Below, piece after piece: positions 18,800-26,354 of a stretch of DNA of 59,841 bases (the first letter of the stretch is position 1; the number at the start of each line of letters is the position of its first letter). The stretch spans positions 1 to 59,841 of the forward strand of contig CAVGIM010000011.1 of assembly GCA_963629575.1 (NCBI GenBank), in the 5' to 3' direction. The translations under genes were made by a program, and so were the position numbers. This stretch comes from Hallerella sp963629575 (GTDB lineage: Bacteria; Fibrobacterota; Fibrobacteria; Fibrobacterales; Fibrobacteraceae). The notes under the pieces were generated by a model. That model worked only from the letters and a program-made list of their open reading frames with translations. It did no database searches and was not told where the DNA came from.

Positions 18800-18829
18800 T
18801 TACAATCGGAAGTCGGGGTGCGGTATATA
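18800..18829 (+). promoter_or_regulatory. Candidate promoter of PKD-like lipoprotein gene
   Basis: TTACAA (18800-18805), an 18-base spacer and TATATA (18824-18829), within the 97-base gap between divergent genes. Transcription would start only a few bases before the ATG at 18840, implying a very short leader. The promoter of the GH9 gene on the other strand must lie in the same gap. Confidence 0.45.
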
Positions 18830-18839
18830 TATTTATGGC

Positions 18840-19976
18840 ATGAAAATGTTTGGCCGTTTTTCCGTCTTGTCGATTTTGGGCGTTTTTTCGCTTTCCCTTG
18901 GCCTGTATTCTTGCGGAGGCGATTCTTCGTCGGGTGCCGATCCGGAAATTTTGTCTTCTTCGGCGGAGACCGGGCTTTCCTCGGGAGAGGTGGTCAAGAA
19001 TTCGAGCTCGAGCGCATCGGGCGAAAAGCCTTCTTCGAGCAGCGGGGGAGCGGTCGCCGTGTCTTCGTCATCGAAGGCTTCGGAAACGACGAGCAGCGAC
19101 GAGGTCTTGAACGACCCGAAGAACCTGGTGAACGGAACTTGTGGACCGGTATCGTCCGAAATCAAGAAGGGGGAACTCGCGACCTGGAAGTTCTACCGCA
19201 GCGCAGGGGAAGTCTATGACCAGATTCTGGCACCCTTTGTCTGGGCGTTCGAAGGGGCTTCCACAACGAGCCTGCAGGGAAACGGACTGCAAGAGGTGAA
19301 TGTCCGGTATGCGGAAGCGGGTTCGTTCCAGGCTTACCTGAATGTCGATGGCAACGAGGTCGCCTGCTCGCCGCTCCAGGTGCAGGGGATACCCATTGTC
19401 GTAAATTCCTGTACGCCGGACAAGTTGACCGCGAAGGCGGGCGAGACGATTACCTGGACGGTTAGCGCGGAGTCGGAGTCTCCGATTACGGGGTATTCCT
19501 GGACTTCTGCGTATGGGGATATGTCCGGTTCTGGCGAAAGCGCAACGCTTGCGGCGACTTCCGCGATGCACAAGAAGTCCGTGGCCGCGACGGTGACGGT
19601 TTCGAATGCGGACAATTCCGCGGTGAACTATTCCTGCGACCCGGTGACGGTCATCGATCCGGAGTCTGTCGATTTGGTGCTTGAGCTTGGTGATGTAAAT
19701 GATTCAAAATATTCGGAAACGCTTCGCCCGACTCTGCCCGATTCCATCTTTATCCCGGCGCAGACCGCGACGACGGTGCAGATTCCTGCCGGAGCGAAGT
19801 CGGGCTGTACGGTTGGCTGCGTCCCGAGGGTCGGTGCGGATTACATGAATCTGAAAGTTTACTGGGATTCCGATACGGAATTGTCCAGCTTTGCCTATTT
19901 CAGTCCGGCGGGTTGCGCTCCGGGCAAGAAGTACACAGTGACGACTACGGTCATGACGCTTTGCGTGGCACAGTAG
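18840..19976 (+). CDS. Secreted lipoprotein with PKD-like domains
   Basis: A 378-residue predicted lipoprotein. The signal peptide MKMFGRFSVLSILGVFSLSL ends in the lipobox LYSC, followed by a low-complexity Ser-rich tether of about 70 residues (SSSSASGEKPSSSSGG). The remainder is beta-rich with two PKD/Ig-like repeats (LATWKFYRSAGE; CTPDKLTAKAGETITWTVS) and a C-terminal module (SVDLVLELGD...) with paired Cys. No catalytic motif is visible. Surface binding or adhesion is the likely role, given the flanking cellulase genes, but this is inference. The ATG at 18840 fits the lipobox distance; upstream in-frame sequence lies inside the promoter region. A terminator follows eight bases after the stop. 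Confidence 0.85.
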   Translation: MKMFGRFSVLSILGVFSLSLGLYSCGGDSSSGADPEILSSSAETGLSSGEVVKNSSSSASGEKPSSSSGGAVAVSSSSKASETTSSDEVLNDPKNLVNGTCGPVSSEIKKGELATWKFYRSAGEVYDQILAPFVWAFEGASTTSLQGNGLQEVNVRYAEAGSFQAYLNVDGNEVACSPLQVQGIPIVVNSCTPDKLTAKAGETITWTVSAESESPITGYSWTSAYGDMSGSGESATLAATSAMHKKSVAATVTVSNADNSAVNYSCDPVTVIDPESVDLVLELGDVNDSKYSETLRPTLPDSIFIPAQTATTVQIPAGAKSGCTVGCVPRVGADYMNLKVYWDSDTELSSFAYFSPAGCAPGKKYTVTTTVMTLCVAQ

Positions 19977-19984
19977 TGAAAAAG

Positions 19985-20011
19985 GGTTCCCCGATTGCGG
20001 GAGCCTTTTTT
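19985..20011 (+). terminator. Rho-independent terminator after PKD-like lipoprotein
   Basis: Stem GGTTCCC / GGGAGCC (one G-U pair), seven-base loop, then six T residues at 20006-20011, eight bases after the stop codon. Confidence 0.8.
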
Positions 20012-20071
20012 CTCAATCGGGCGAGAAAATTTTTTCCTAGAACGGATAGGTAAAGTCTTTTCTCGATAGCG

Positions 20072-20150
20072 AAAAAAGCCCTTTCCCTGTTCGCGAGACT
20101 TTCGGAATATGGCGAAACCGAAAATCCTTGGAAGAGGAAAAGGGCTTTTT
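20072..20150 (-). terminator. Terminator-like long hairpin after recA
   Basis: On the minus strand, AAAAAGCCCTTTTCC pairs with GGGAAAGGGCTTTTTT across an about 50-base loop that contains a smaller nested stem (TTTCGG / CCGAAA). It ends in six T residues and starts 13 bases after the recA stop. Confidence 0.65.
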
Positions 20151-20162
20151 GTAGGGAGAAAG

Positions 20163-21278
20163 CTAGTTCTCGGCGGCGGCTTCTGCTGCGTCGGAACCCA
20201 GGTCGGAATCGTCGGCGGCAAGAGCCTCGTCTTCGCTAATGTCGAACATCTTGACGTCCTTCATCTTTTCGCGGATTCTCGCTTCGATTTCGGCGCAGAT
20301 GGTCGGGTTGCTCTTGAGGAAGAGGCGCGTGCTTTCACGGCCCTGTCCGATGCGTTCGCCGTTGTAGGAGAACCAGGAACCGCTCTTTTCGATGACGTCG
20401 AGTTCCACGCCGAGGTCGAGAATGCTCGCTTCGCGGGAAATTCCCTGCCCGTAGAGAATGTCGAATTCGCATTGCGTGAACGGTGCCGCGACCTTGTTCT
20501 TGACGACCTTGACCCGTGTACGGTTGCCGATGACGTCTTCGCCATTCTTGATCTGGGCGATGCGACGGATGTCGATGCGCTGCGACGCGTAGAACTTGAG
20601 GGCGTTTCCGCCGGTTGTCGTTTCCGGGTTCCCGAACATGACGCCGATTTTCATGCGGAGCTGGTTGATGAAAATCATGCACGTGTTGGACTTGGAAAGG
20701 ATGCCGGTGAGCTTGCGGAGTGCCTGGGACATGAGGCGCGCCTGCAGCCCGACATGGTTGTCGCCCATTTCGCCGTTGATTTCCGCCTGGGGGACTAGAG
20801 CCGCGACCGAGTCGATGACCACGATGTCGATGGCGCCGGAGCGGACAAGGGTCTCGGCGATGTCGAGCGCCTGTTCGCCGGTATCCGGCTGGGAAACGAG
20901 CAACTGGTCGATGTTGATGCCGAGATGCCGCGCATAGACGGGGTCAAAGGCGTGTTCCGCGTCGATGAAGGCGGCGACGCCGCCCTGCTTCTGGGCTTCG
21001 GCTATTGCGTGGAGCGTGAGGGTCGTCTTGCCGGAGGATTCCGGTCCGTAGATTTCGATGATGCGTCCGCGGGGGAAGCCTCCCACGCCGAGGGCCATGT
21101 CCAGCTGGATGCAGCCCGACGGGATGACCGGGATGTTCTGCTCGGGCTGGCCGCCCAGGGTCATGATGGAACCTTTTCCAAAGTTCTTCTCGATTTGCGC
21201 GATGGCGGCTTCGACGGCTTTTGCCTTTTCGGACGAAAGAGGCTTGTTGAGAGTTGGCGCAGCGGTTTTCTTTGCCAT
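20163..21278 (-). CDS. recA: Recombinase RecA
   Basis: A 371-residue RecA of normal length. It contains Walker A GPESSGKTT, the signature ALDIAETLVRSGAIDIVVIDS with Walker B, the L1/L2 DNA-binding region (GEMGDNHVGLQARLMSQALRKL; FGNPETTTGGNALKFYAS) and an acidic C-terminus (DDSDLGSDAAEAAAEN). It forms ATP-dependent filaments on single-stranded DNA for recombination and triggers LexA self-cleavage. The ATG gives MAKKTAAPTLNKP. cinA lies 42 bases upstream on the same strand, but recA has its own promoter overlapping the cinA end, with a LexA-box-like site. Confidence 0.98.
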   Translation of the reverse strand: MAKKTAAPTLNKPLSSEKAKAVEAAIAQIEKNFGKGSIMTLGGQPEQNIPVIPSGCIQLDMALGVGGFPRGRIIEIYGPESSGKTTLTLHAIAEAQKQGGVAAFIDAEHAFDPVYARHLGINIDQLLVSQPDTGEQALDIAETLVRSGAIDIVVIDSVAALVPQAEINGEMGDNHVGLQARLMSQALRKLTGILSKSNTCMIFINQLRMKIGVMFGNPETTTGGNALKFYASQRIDIRRIAQIKNGEDVIGNRTRVKVVKNKVAAPFTQCEFDILYGQGISREASILDLGVELDVIEKSGSWFSYNGERIGQGRESTRLFLKSNPTICAEIEARIREKMKDVKMFDISEDEALAADDSDLGSDAAEAAAEN

Positions 21279-21310
21279 GATTTTCTCCGGTTTGGATTTG
21301 TTTCGTGTTA

Positions 21311-21339
21311 AATATACAAATTACTGAACTTTTGTGCAA
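21311..21339 (-). promoter_or_regulatory. recA promoter with candidate LexA box
   Basis: On the minus strand: -35 TTGCAC, 17-base spacer, -10 TATATT. The 14-mer TGAACTTTTGTGCA (plus strand, 21325-21338) overlaps the -35 region and is identical to one in the ruvA promoter at 52519-52532. It fits, with one mismatch, the LexA-box form TGCNC-N4-GTGCA that I recall for Fibrobacter. Binding here would block RNA polymerase, as expected for an SOS gene. Confidence 0.75.
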
Positions 21340-22589
21340 GTGCCTTTGTGTTCAAGAATCGCCCTGCGCAAGAGGTCCAGCGCTTTAAAAACGCTTTTTT
21401 CCCGGATTTGTACCCGGTTCCCCGAAAAATTTTCGCAAAAGGCGAAAGTTTCTTCCGGCGTGGCCACTCCAATCCAGACTGTTCCGACCGGTTTTTCGGG
21501 GGTGCCGCCGTCCGGTCCGGCGATTCCCGTCGTGGAAAGCGCCCAGTTTGATCGATAAATTCTTTTTGCCCCTTCGGCCATGGCGAGCGCCGTTTCGCTG
21601 CTGACGGCGGAATAGGCGTCGAGGGTCGCTTGCGGAACGCCGAGGATGTCCCGCTTGGCTTCGTCCCGGTAGGTGCAGGCTCCGCCCGCGAAAAAGCGGC
21701 TCGCTCCGGGAAGGTTCACGATTTCGCTCGCGATCATCCCGCCGGTGCAGGATTCCGCCGTGGAGAGCGTTTCCCCCCTCCCGACGAGAAGTTCCGCGAC
21801 CGTTTCTGTCAGGCTTTTTCCGTCGGTGGAAATGACGCTTTGCGGTTCGTCGATGGCGCGAAGAAGCTCTTTTTCGAGAGATTCCAAAATTTCGGGCGAT
21901 TCCCTGGTGTAGGTGCGGAAGACGATGCCGTCCTTTTCGGGTAGGCTCGACCAGGAGACGCCTTTCGGAAAGCGGAGGTGCTCAAAGCGCTTTGCCATGT
22001 CGGATTCGAAGATTCCCGAAATCCGAAGTTCGCGGAAGAATGTCGGCGCGACGTTTTTTGCCTTCAGGAACGGCTCGATGTGACGTTCGAACATCGCAAG
22101 CGCTTCGGACGGGACGCCGGGAACGGCAAAGAGCGTGACGGAATCCTTGTCGATGCGAAAGCCCGGTGCGCTTCCCACGGGATTGTCCAGAACTTCGGAT
22201 GTCCGCGGAAAGAACGCCTGGATGTCGTTTGTTTCGGTGTATTTCAGTCCGCGGCGTTCGACGAAAGCCTTGATTTGCGGAATCCATTCCGCGCGAAATT
22301 CGAGCGGTTCCCCGAGCGCGTCGGCGACGAGCTTTCGCGTTTTGTCGTCTTCGGTCGGGCCAAGGCCTCCGCCGAGAATCACGGTGCGCACGTTCGCCCT
22401 TAAAATCATTTCCCAGGTTTCTTTCCAGACGCTCGCGTCGTCGGGGAGCGTAACTTCGTAGGCGACTTCGAAACCCATGTCGCGCAGGCGGCCTGCCATT
22501 TGGTGGGCGTTGGTGTTGAGCGTGAATCCCTGGGTGAGTTCCGTGCCGAGGTTCACTATCGCTACTCTGTTTTCGTTTTCCGTTTTCAT
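21321..22589 (-). CDS. cinA: CinA-family nicotinamide mononucleotide deamidase
   Basis: A 422-residue CinA-type protein. The N-terminal half is a MoCF-like domain (IVNLGTELTQGFTLNTNAH, GGGLGPTEDDKTRKLVADAL, NPVGSAPGF). The C-terminal half is the amidohydrolase domain (LSTAESCTGGMIASEIVNLPG, GIAGPDGGTPEKPVGTVWIG) that deamidates NMN in pyridine nucleotide salvage. Both domains look complete. The ATG at 22589 (MKTENENRVAIVNLG) was chosen because CinA normally begins a few residues before this strand; an in-frame extension of 30 residues upstream lacks family similarity. The cinA-recA order is a common bacterial arrangement. Confidence 0.92.
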   Translation of the reverse strand: MKTENENRVAIVNLGTELTQGFTLNTNAHQMAGRLRDMGFEVAYEVTLPDDASVWKETWEMILRANVRTVILGGGLGPTEDDKTRKLVADALGEPLEFRAEWIPQIKAFVERRGLKYTETNDIQAFFPRTSEVLDNPVGSAPGFRIDKDSVTLFAVPGVPSEALAMFERHIEPFLKAKNVAPTFFRELRISGIFESDMAKRFEHLRFPKGVSWSSLPEKDGIVFRTYTRESPEILESLEKELLRAIDEPQSVISTDGKSLTETVAELLVGRGETLSTAESCTGGMIASEIVNLPGASRFFAGGACTYRDEAKRDILGVPQATLDAYSAVSSETALAMAEGAKRIYRSNWALSTTGIAGPDGGTPEKPVGTVWIGVATPEETFAFCENFSGNRVQIREKSVFKALDLLRRAILEHKGTCTKVQ

Positions 22590-22721
22590 TTCGTTTCCTT
22601 GTCCGCTAAGATAGCAATATGGTTTGACATTTTTTGTCAAGTCCTGCCAAATCCCGTTTTTTGCGCAATTTGCCGTCAAAGATAGATTTTGTCGGACAGC
22701 ATTTTATTATAATTAGTGCCG

Positions 22722-23681
22722 ATGCGTTTTTCGTTTTCGCTTTTTCCCGTCATTTTGGCGCTCGCCTTTGCCTTTTCGCGAGCCGATGCGGAACAGATTG
22801 CGGAAAAGGGGAAGACAGGGGTTCCCGGAATCGATTCGCTCCCGACTTACGAATGGGACGTCGAAACGTCGCACACTTCGCTCCCGCTGACGCTCCTTTT
22901 TGGAATCTTTCCCGGCGGCGGACAGTATTACACGGGGCACTACATTCGCGGGGGATTCATCACGGCGATTGAACTCGGGCTTGCCTACGAAGTTTTTATC
23001 AACAAGCGCGCCCAGAAGAACCGTCGGTTTCGACAGGCCCGAAAATACCAGGATTCCGTGATAGTCTATTCCCGCAAGATGCTCCGGAACCACGACAGCC
23101 TTTCGTATTACCAGTCGAAGCGTAACCAGTTCGCGGAACGTATCCGTTCGTTCAGCGACCACAAGATCGAGGAAGAGGACCTACGGAAGTCGGAACTCGC
23201 CTGGATGCTCGGGATCCACCTCTACAGCCTTTTCGACGCCTTTGGCATCTGGAAGAACAACCAGGGTCACAGCGTGGAAAACCGTCCGGTGACGGGCGCC
23301 CTCTTGCGCGCGCTGGTCCCGGGATGGGGGCAAATCTACAACGACGAATACGGAAAGGCGGGGCTTGTCTATATGGGAATGTTCGGCGCTTCGGTCAGCA
23401 TCTATTCCCGGCAGAACGTCATCGACTATTATCTGGACCGCAAGCACGCTCTGGAAAAGGAAGATCCGAAGAGCGACGATCTCGACGGCATAAGCGAACA
23501 GATTCTCTACTTTCGAAAAAACCGCAACCAGTATATTTGGGGAATCGTACTGATTTATCTGTATTCCATTGGCGACGCCGTGGTCGATGCGATGATGAGC
23601 GACTTTGACAGCCCGCTCCATTTCGTGTTCGGACCGGATTTCCGCGGGGGGCTCGAAGCGGCGTTTACGTTCGATTTTTGA
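22722..23681 (+). CDS. DUF5683-like envelope protein
   Basis: A 319-residue exported protein. A signal peptide (MRFSFSLFPVILALAFAFSRADA) precedes two copies of the motif PG-G-Q-Y-G (FPGGGQYYTGHYIRGG near 70-85 and VPGWGQIYNDEYGKAG near 205-220), each followed by hydrophobic helices. This glycine-rich hairpin repeat is typical of DUF5683-type proteins in Bacteroidota and Fibrobacterota; their function is unknown. The middle is charged and helical. It ends in Phe (FTFDF), as many outer-membrane proteins do. The ATG at 22722 is preferred over a GTG six bases upstream. A TATAAT at 22708-22713 may be its -10 element, leaving almost no leader. Confidence 0.8.
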   Translation: MRFSFSLFPVILALAFAFSRADAEQIAEKGKTGVPGIDSLPTYEWDVETSHTSLPLTLLFGIFPGGGQYYTGHYIRGGFITAIELGLAYEVFINKRAQKNRRFRQARKYQDSVIVYSRKMLRNHDSLSYYQSKRNQFAERIRSFSDHKIEEEDLRKSELAWMLGIHLYSLFDAFGIWKNNQGHSVENRPVTGALLRALVPGWGQIYNDEYGKAGLVYMGMFGASVSIYSRQNVIDYYLDRKHALEKEDPKSDDLDGISEQILYFRKNRNQYIWGIVLIYLYSIGDAVVDAMMSDFDSPLHFVFGPDFRGGLEAAFTFDF

Positions 23682-23747
23682 TGGGGGGGCGGCAGAGCTT
23701 AGTGAGCAGAACTTAGAGCTTAGAAAAGCAAAGTGATCCGCTTTACG

Positions 23748-23803
23748 TTTGAACCTAGATGTCCACGAAACTCAGATCTAAGCTCTCAGTTCTAAGTTCT
23801 GAC
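23748..23803. repeat. Dispersed repeat family 2, copy 1 (inverted pair)
   Basis: This 56-base stretch matches the reverse complement of 59786-59841 with only a few mismatches; the shared core includes GAAACTCAGATCTAAGCTCT. It is part of a 514-base gene-free interval (23682-24195) that holds only repeats and, at its right end, the upstream region of the island. Confidence 0.85.
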
Positions 23804-23862
23804 AACCCCCTTCCTTGCATCCACCCCCTAGGCCACGCTTTTTTGGGAGTCTTTTGTTTACC

Positions 23863-23949
23863 GTCATTCTGGAAGGGCCAAAGGCCCTGATAGAATCCAT
23901 TCCGAGCGTTTCCGCCAAAGTGGATCCTATCGCTACGCTCCAGGATGAC
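23863..23949. repeat. MITE-like dispersed repeat, copy B
   Basis: An 87-base element with ends GTCATTCTGGAA and CTCCAGGATGAC. Its reverse complement matches copy C at 59626-59713, including GGATTCTATC and CGATAGGATCCA segments. Directly after it, AAGGCTTTACAGATCGCTTA and the following bases to 24000 match the reverse complement of 59572-59616, so the two composite blocks are in inverted orientation. Confidence 0.85.
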
Positions 23950-24195
23950 TGTTTACCTACAAGGCTTTACAGATCGCTTAGCGAACACTCAACTCTTCAC
24001 ATTCCACTTTCAACTAAGCTCTCCGTTCTAAATTCGGACCTCCCTCCGGATGACCGCTTGAAAGGAAAGTTCGTTCGGGTGTCCCTCGTCCCGCTTACCG
24101 TATCCCATTCCTCAAAAATCTTGGGTTCGGATAAAATTCAAAAAAAATCAAATTTTGTGAGCGCTCTTTATAGAAAATGATGTATATTTTAACCG

Positions 24196-24432
24196 ATGAT
24201 TCCTGTTATAGATATTTTGAATCGAACCGACCGCAACAAATACGGTAAAAGCAAGGGTTTTGTGATCCAAAATGGTCTGCTTGGCATAAATGTTGCTGAG
24301 GGGGGGGCTGCTTATCTGTGCAGTGCCCTATGCCCGGCTTGGACATTTTTAACAACATTTCCCTGTAAAATTCTCGAAAGTCTTTCCGTCAAGACGACAG
24401 TCGCTGGTGCGGTTGCCGGCGTTTGGGCGTGA
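24196..24432 (+). CDS. Doubtful small ORF with poly-G tract
   Basis: Seventy-eight codons beginning MIPVIDILNRTDRNKYGKSK and ending in a hydrophobic, Cys-containing stretch (AAYLCSALCPAWTFLTTF). I do not recognise it. No good ribosome-binding site precedes the ATG. A run of eight G residues at 24300-24307 lies mid-frame; one base more or less would end the protein after about 15-20 further residues. It could be a phase-variable small peptide, a broken gene, or non-coding. It lies directly upstream of the RiPP-type genes on the same strand. Confidence 0.3.
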   Translation: MIPVIDILNRTDRNKYGKSKGFVIQNGLLGINVAEGGAAYLCSALCPAWTFLTTFPCKILESLSVKTTVAGAVAGVWA

Positions 24433-24442
24433 ATGGAGCGTG

Positions 24443-25189
24443 ATGATGCTGTTTGATATTCACGTTCACATGGGTCAATTTTTTGACGATTACTATACGC
24501 CCCCCAGGGTTTTGCGCACGTTAAAGTGTGCGGGAATAACCCATTTCGCTTACTCCAGTACTTCCAACGTGGTGACGGACGATCCGGCGTTTATGCGGGA
24601 AGAACGCGAAGCCATGCATGAACTTTCTGAAGGGTGTGCCGTTGCGCTTCTTTGGGTGACCCATTCCATGTTGCGAAAATCTCGGGATTTGTCCTTGTAT
24701 CTCGATGATGGAATCCACGGGTTGAAAGTTCACGGCGGTTCCGAGAGATGGCTGCCGAAAGGGAAGTCGCTTGAGCGGATTTTTGACATTGCCGAGGAAA
24801 GAAATTTGGCTGTGATACTCCACACGGGCGAGAAAGACGAATGTTTTGCGGGAATGTATGGGCCGATTATCAAGAAGCATCCGCAAGTCAAGGTGGTTTT
24901 GGCTCACGGGCGTCCGCTTGTCTCGACGATGGATGTTTTACGGAGTTGCCCGAACGCTTTTGTCGATACGGCTTTTATGCCGCATGAACATTTATGTGCT
25001 CTTCTTCAAGAAGGATTTGCGGATAGGGTTTTATTTGGAACGGACACGCCGATTCCGGGACGAACGCTTCGCAGTTCTTTGCCTAGGTATTTGCGAATGC
25101 GAATCGAAAGGAGCGAGAAAATTGCTCAAAATCACTGGAATAAAATTTCATGGAAAAATTCATGGCGAGTGTTAAACATAAACAATTAA
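24443..25189 (+). CDS. TIM-barrel metal-dependent hydrolase (amidohydrolase family)
   Basis: A 248-residue amidohydrolase-2-like protein. Metal ligands typical of the fold are visible: HVH in FDIHVHMG near residue 6-8, His in VILHTGE, His in VVLAHGRP and Asp in VLFGTDTP. The substrate cannot be predicted. It is shorter than many family members but has the full set of barrel motifs. The ATG at 24443 is preceded by GGAG at good spacing; a GTG 36 bases upstream lies inside the doubtful ORF and lacks a site. It is the first clear gene of the island and is followed after ten bases by a small protein gene, so it probably shares transcription with the radical SAM locus. Involvement in peptide processing is only a guess. 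Confidence 0.8.
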   Translation: MMLFDIHVHMGQFFDDYYTPPRVLRTLKCAGITHFAYSSTSNVVTDDPAFMREEREAMHELSEGCAVALLWVTHSMLRKSRDLSLYLDDGIHGLKVHGGSERWLPKGKSLERIFDIAEERNLAVILHTGEKDECFAGMYGPIIKKHPQVKVVLAHGRPLVSTMDVLRSCPNAFVDTAFMPHEHLCALLQEGFADRVLFGTDTPIPGRTLRSSLPRYLRMRIERSEKIAQNHWNKISWKNSWRVLNINN

Positions 25190-25199
25190 GGAGAATCCA

Positions 25200-25436
25200 A
25201 TGAGCTGGAAGAAATGTTTAGAATCTTCTTTTGGAATGGAAGACCATATGTTTGCCAGGCATCCGTCCGACAAGGCGAAGGCAAGAGAGGCTTTTTGCGA
25301 GGCTGTAGATGAGAGTGTGGATTTTGATGAATTTGTCGAGGCCGCAAAGGCTTTCTTGACGGAAAAAGGTTGTTCGCAAGAGCACATCCAAAAAGAAATA
25401 AAGAAAGTCAAGGAACTGAAGTCTTACTTTGATTAA
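25200..25436 (+). CDS. Small acidic helical protein of RiPP-type locus
   Basis: Seventy-eight residues beginning MSWKKCLESSFGMEDHMFAR, mostly predicted helical and strongly charged (FDEFVEAAKAFLTEKG), with three Cys. A strong AAGGAG precedes the ATG by nine bases. I do not recognise the family. Its position between the metal hydrolase and the precursor-like peptide suggests an accessory or a leader-binding partner, or possibly a second, atypical substrate. It has no signal peptide. A hairpin of eight base pairs (25441-25466) follows, lacking a T-tail, and may be an RNA processing site before the peptide gene. Confidence 0.7.
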   Translation: MSWKKCLESSFGMEDHMFARHPSDKAKAREAFCEAVDESVDFDEFVEAAKAFLTEKGCSQEHIQKEIKKVKELKSYFD

Positions 25437-25440
25437 TCCA

Positions 25441-25466
25441 CTTATCCGATTGCTGCAGCGGATAGG
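25441..25466 (+). other. Hairpin upstream of precursor-like peptide
   Basis: CTTATCCG pairs with CGGATAGG (one G-U pair), loop of ten bases containing CTGCAG. It lacks a T-run, so it is more likely an RNA stabiliser or processing element than a terminator. Confidence 0.45.
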
Positions 25467-25509
25467 TGTAACAAAACGCAGCAAGAACATTTAACCGAAT
25501 GAGGTTATT

Positions 25510-25632
25510 ATGAAAAAGTACAAGAAGCCGCAGCTCGTGGCGAAGAACAACCCGACCGGCAGCTTTGCTGCTGGTTGCCCGGCAAATTACACTGGTGGTG
25601 GCTGGTGCAGAGAGTGCGATAGGGCTCAATAA
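25510..25632 (+). CDS. Candidate RiPP precursor peptide
   Basis: A 40-residue peptide: basic start MKKYKKPQLVAKNN, then PTGSFAAGCPANYTGG and end GWCRECDRAQ. It has three Cys (23, 33, 36) in a Gly-rich C-terminal half and a helical, Lys-rich N-terminal leader-like half. GAGG lies seven bases before the ATG. The layout (short leader, Cys/Gly-rich core, radical SAM/SPASM enzyme downstream) is that of a radical-SAM-modified peptide such as a thioether-bridged one. It recalls the precursors linked to the NCBI-named FibroRumin radical SAM group, from memory and unverified. An attenuator hairpin directly after it would give excess peptide over enzyme. There is no transporter or leader peptidase in the immediate locus. 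Confidence 0.75.
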   Translation: MKKYKKPQLVAKNNPTGSFAAGCPANYTGGGWCRECDRAQ

Positions 25633-25642
25633 AAAAAGGGTG

Positions 25643-25660
25643 GCTGTGGGTAACCACAGC
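25643..25660 (+). terminator. Attenuator-type hairpin after precursor peptide
   Basis: Perfect seven-base-pair stem GCTGTGG / CCACAGC with loop GTAA, followed by TTCCATTTTG. The weak T-tail suggests partial termination, the usual way to make a precursor peptide in excess of its modifying enzyme. Confidence 0.7.
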
Positions 25661-25697
25661 TTCCATTTTGTCATAATTTTTAGCAAGGGAATTTGAA

Positions 25698-26354
25698 ATG
25701 CTCTGTGATTCTGTGACTGTGTCGTCATGTGTGTCAGTTTGTAGAGATTATGCTATGTTATGGTGTAATATAGCGATAGCTGTTGGAACAATTGGGGCCG
25801 TTATTGTTGCACTTTTTGGAACTGAAAGAATCTGTCGCATAATAAAACCATCTAAGTTAAATTTGGAAAGTAAAGAATTAAATTTCCAACGTTTTTTAAG
25901 CTATCCAAACAAAGAAGTTCGGTATTTTTATTTATGTGTAAAAAATTTAAGAGCAAATCGGATTGAAAAAAATGTTCGTGTTTTTATAAAAGGGATTGCT
26001 AAAAAAGTAAGAGGTTCATTCAATCCTTTCAATACATATCCTGTTCCATTGCAATTGGTTTGGAGCCCTGCGGAAAATTCACCTTCAGTAATAGATATTC
26101 AAAGTGAAAATACAATTGATTTTTTAAGACTTGAAGAAGAAGACGGGAACTTTGTGTTGAAGCCTCTTTTATATGTTGTTCCAAAGGGTTTTGACGGTTA
26201 TCTTAAATCTGGTGATTGTGTTCGATTAAAACTGGAAATAGTTGCAGATTGTTATCGGAAAGAACAAATTTTTGAAATTGATTTCATTCAAAATGTAAAT
26301 CATACCATGATTGAAGATGTTGGAAATGATATTTCTATTAAGGAGATAAAATGA
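25698..26354 (+). CDS. AT-rich single-span membrane protein, unknown
   Basis: A 218-residue protein with one transmembrane segment (about residues 20-42, LWCNIAIAVGTIGAVIVALF) and a soluble C-terminal region rich in Lys, Ile and Asn. I do not recognise the family. Base composition is much lower in G+C than its neighbours, a sign of separate acquisition. It sits between the precursor-like peptide and the maturase and its stop overlaps the maturase start by four bases (ATGA), so the two are translationally coupled. An ATG at 25756 is an alternative start just before the membrane segment. A role in immunity or export of the peptide is possible but unsupported. Confidence 0.7.
   Translation: MLCDSVTVSSCVSVCRDYAMLWCNIAIAVGTIGAVIVALFGTERICRIIKPSKLNLESKELNFQRFLSYPNKEVRYFYLCVKNLRANRIEKNVRVFIKGIAKKVRGSFNPFNTYPVPLQLVWSPAENSPSVIDIQSENTIDFLRLEEEDGNFVLKPLLYVVPKGFDGYLKSGDCVRLKLEIVADCYRKEQIFEIDFIQNVNHTMIEDVGNDISIKEIK

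Noticed and set aside
23682..24195. Possible phage or integrative element attachment site next to the repeat block
   Set aside because: No integrase, tRNA or direct repeat flank was found. The repeats are inverted and intergenic, more like dispersed short elements.
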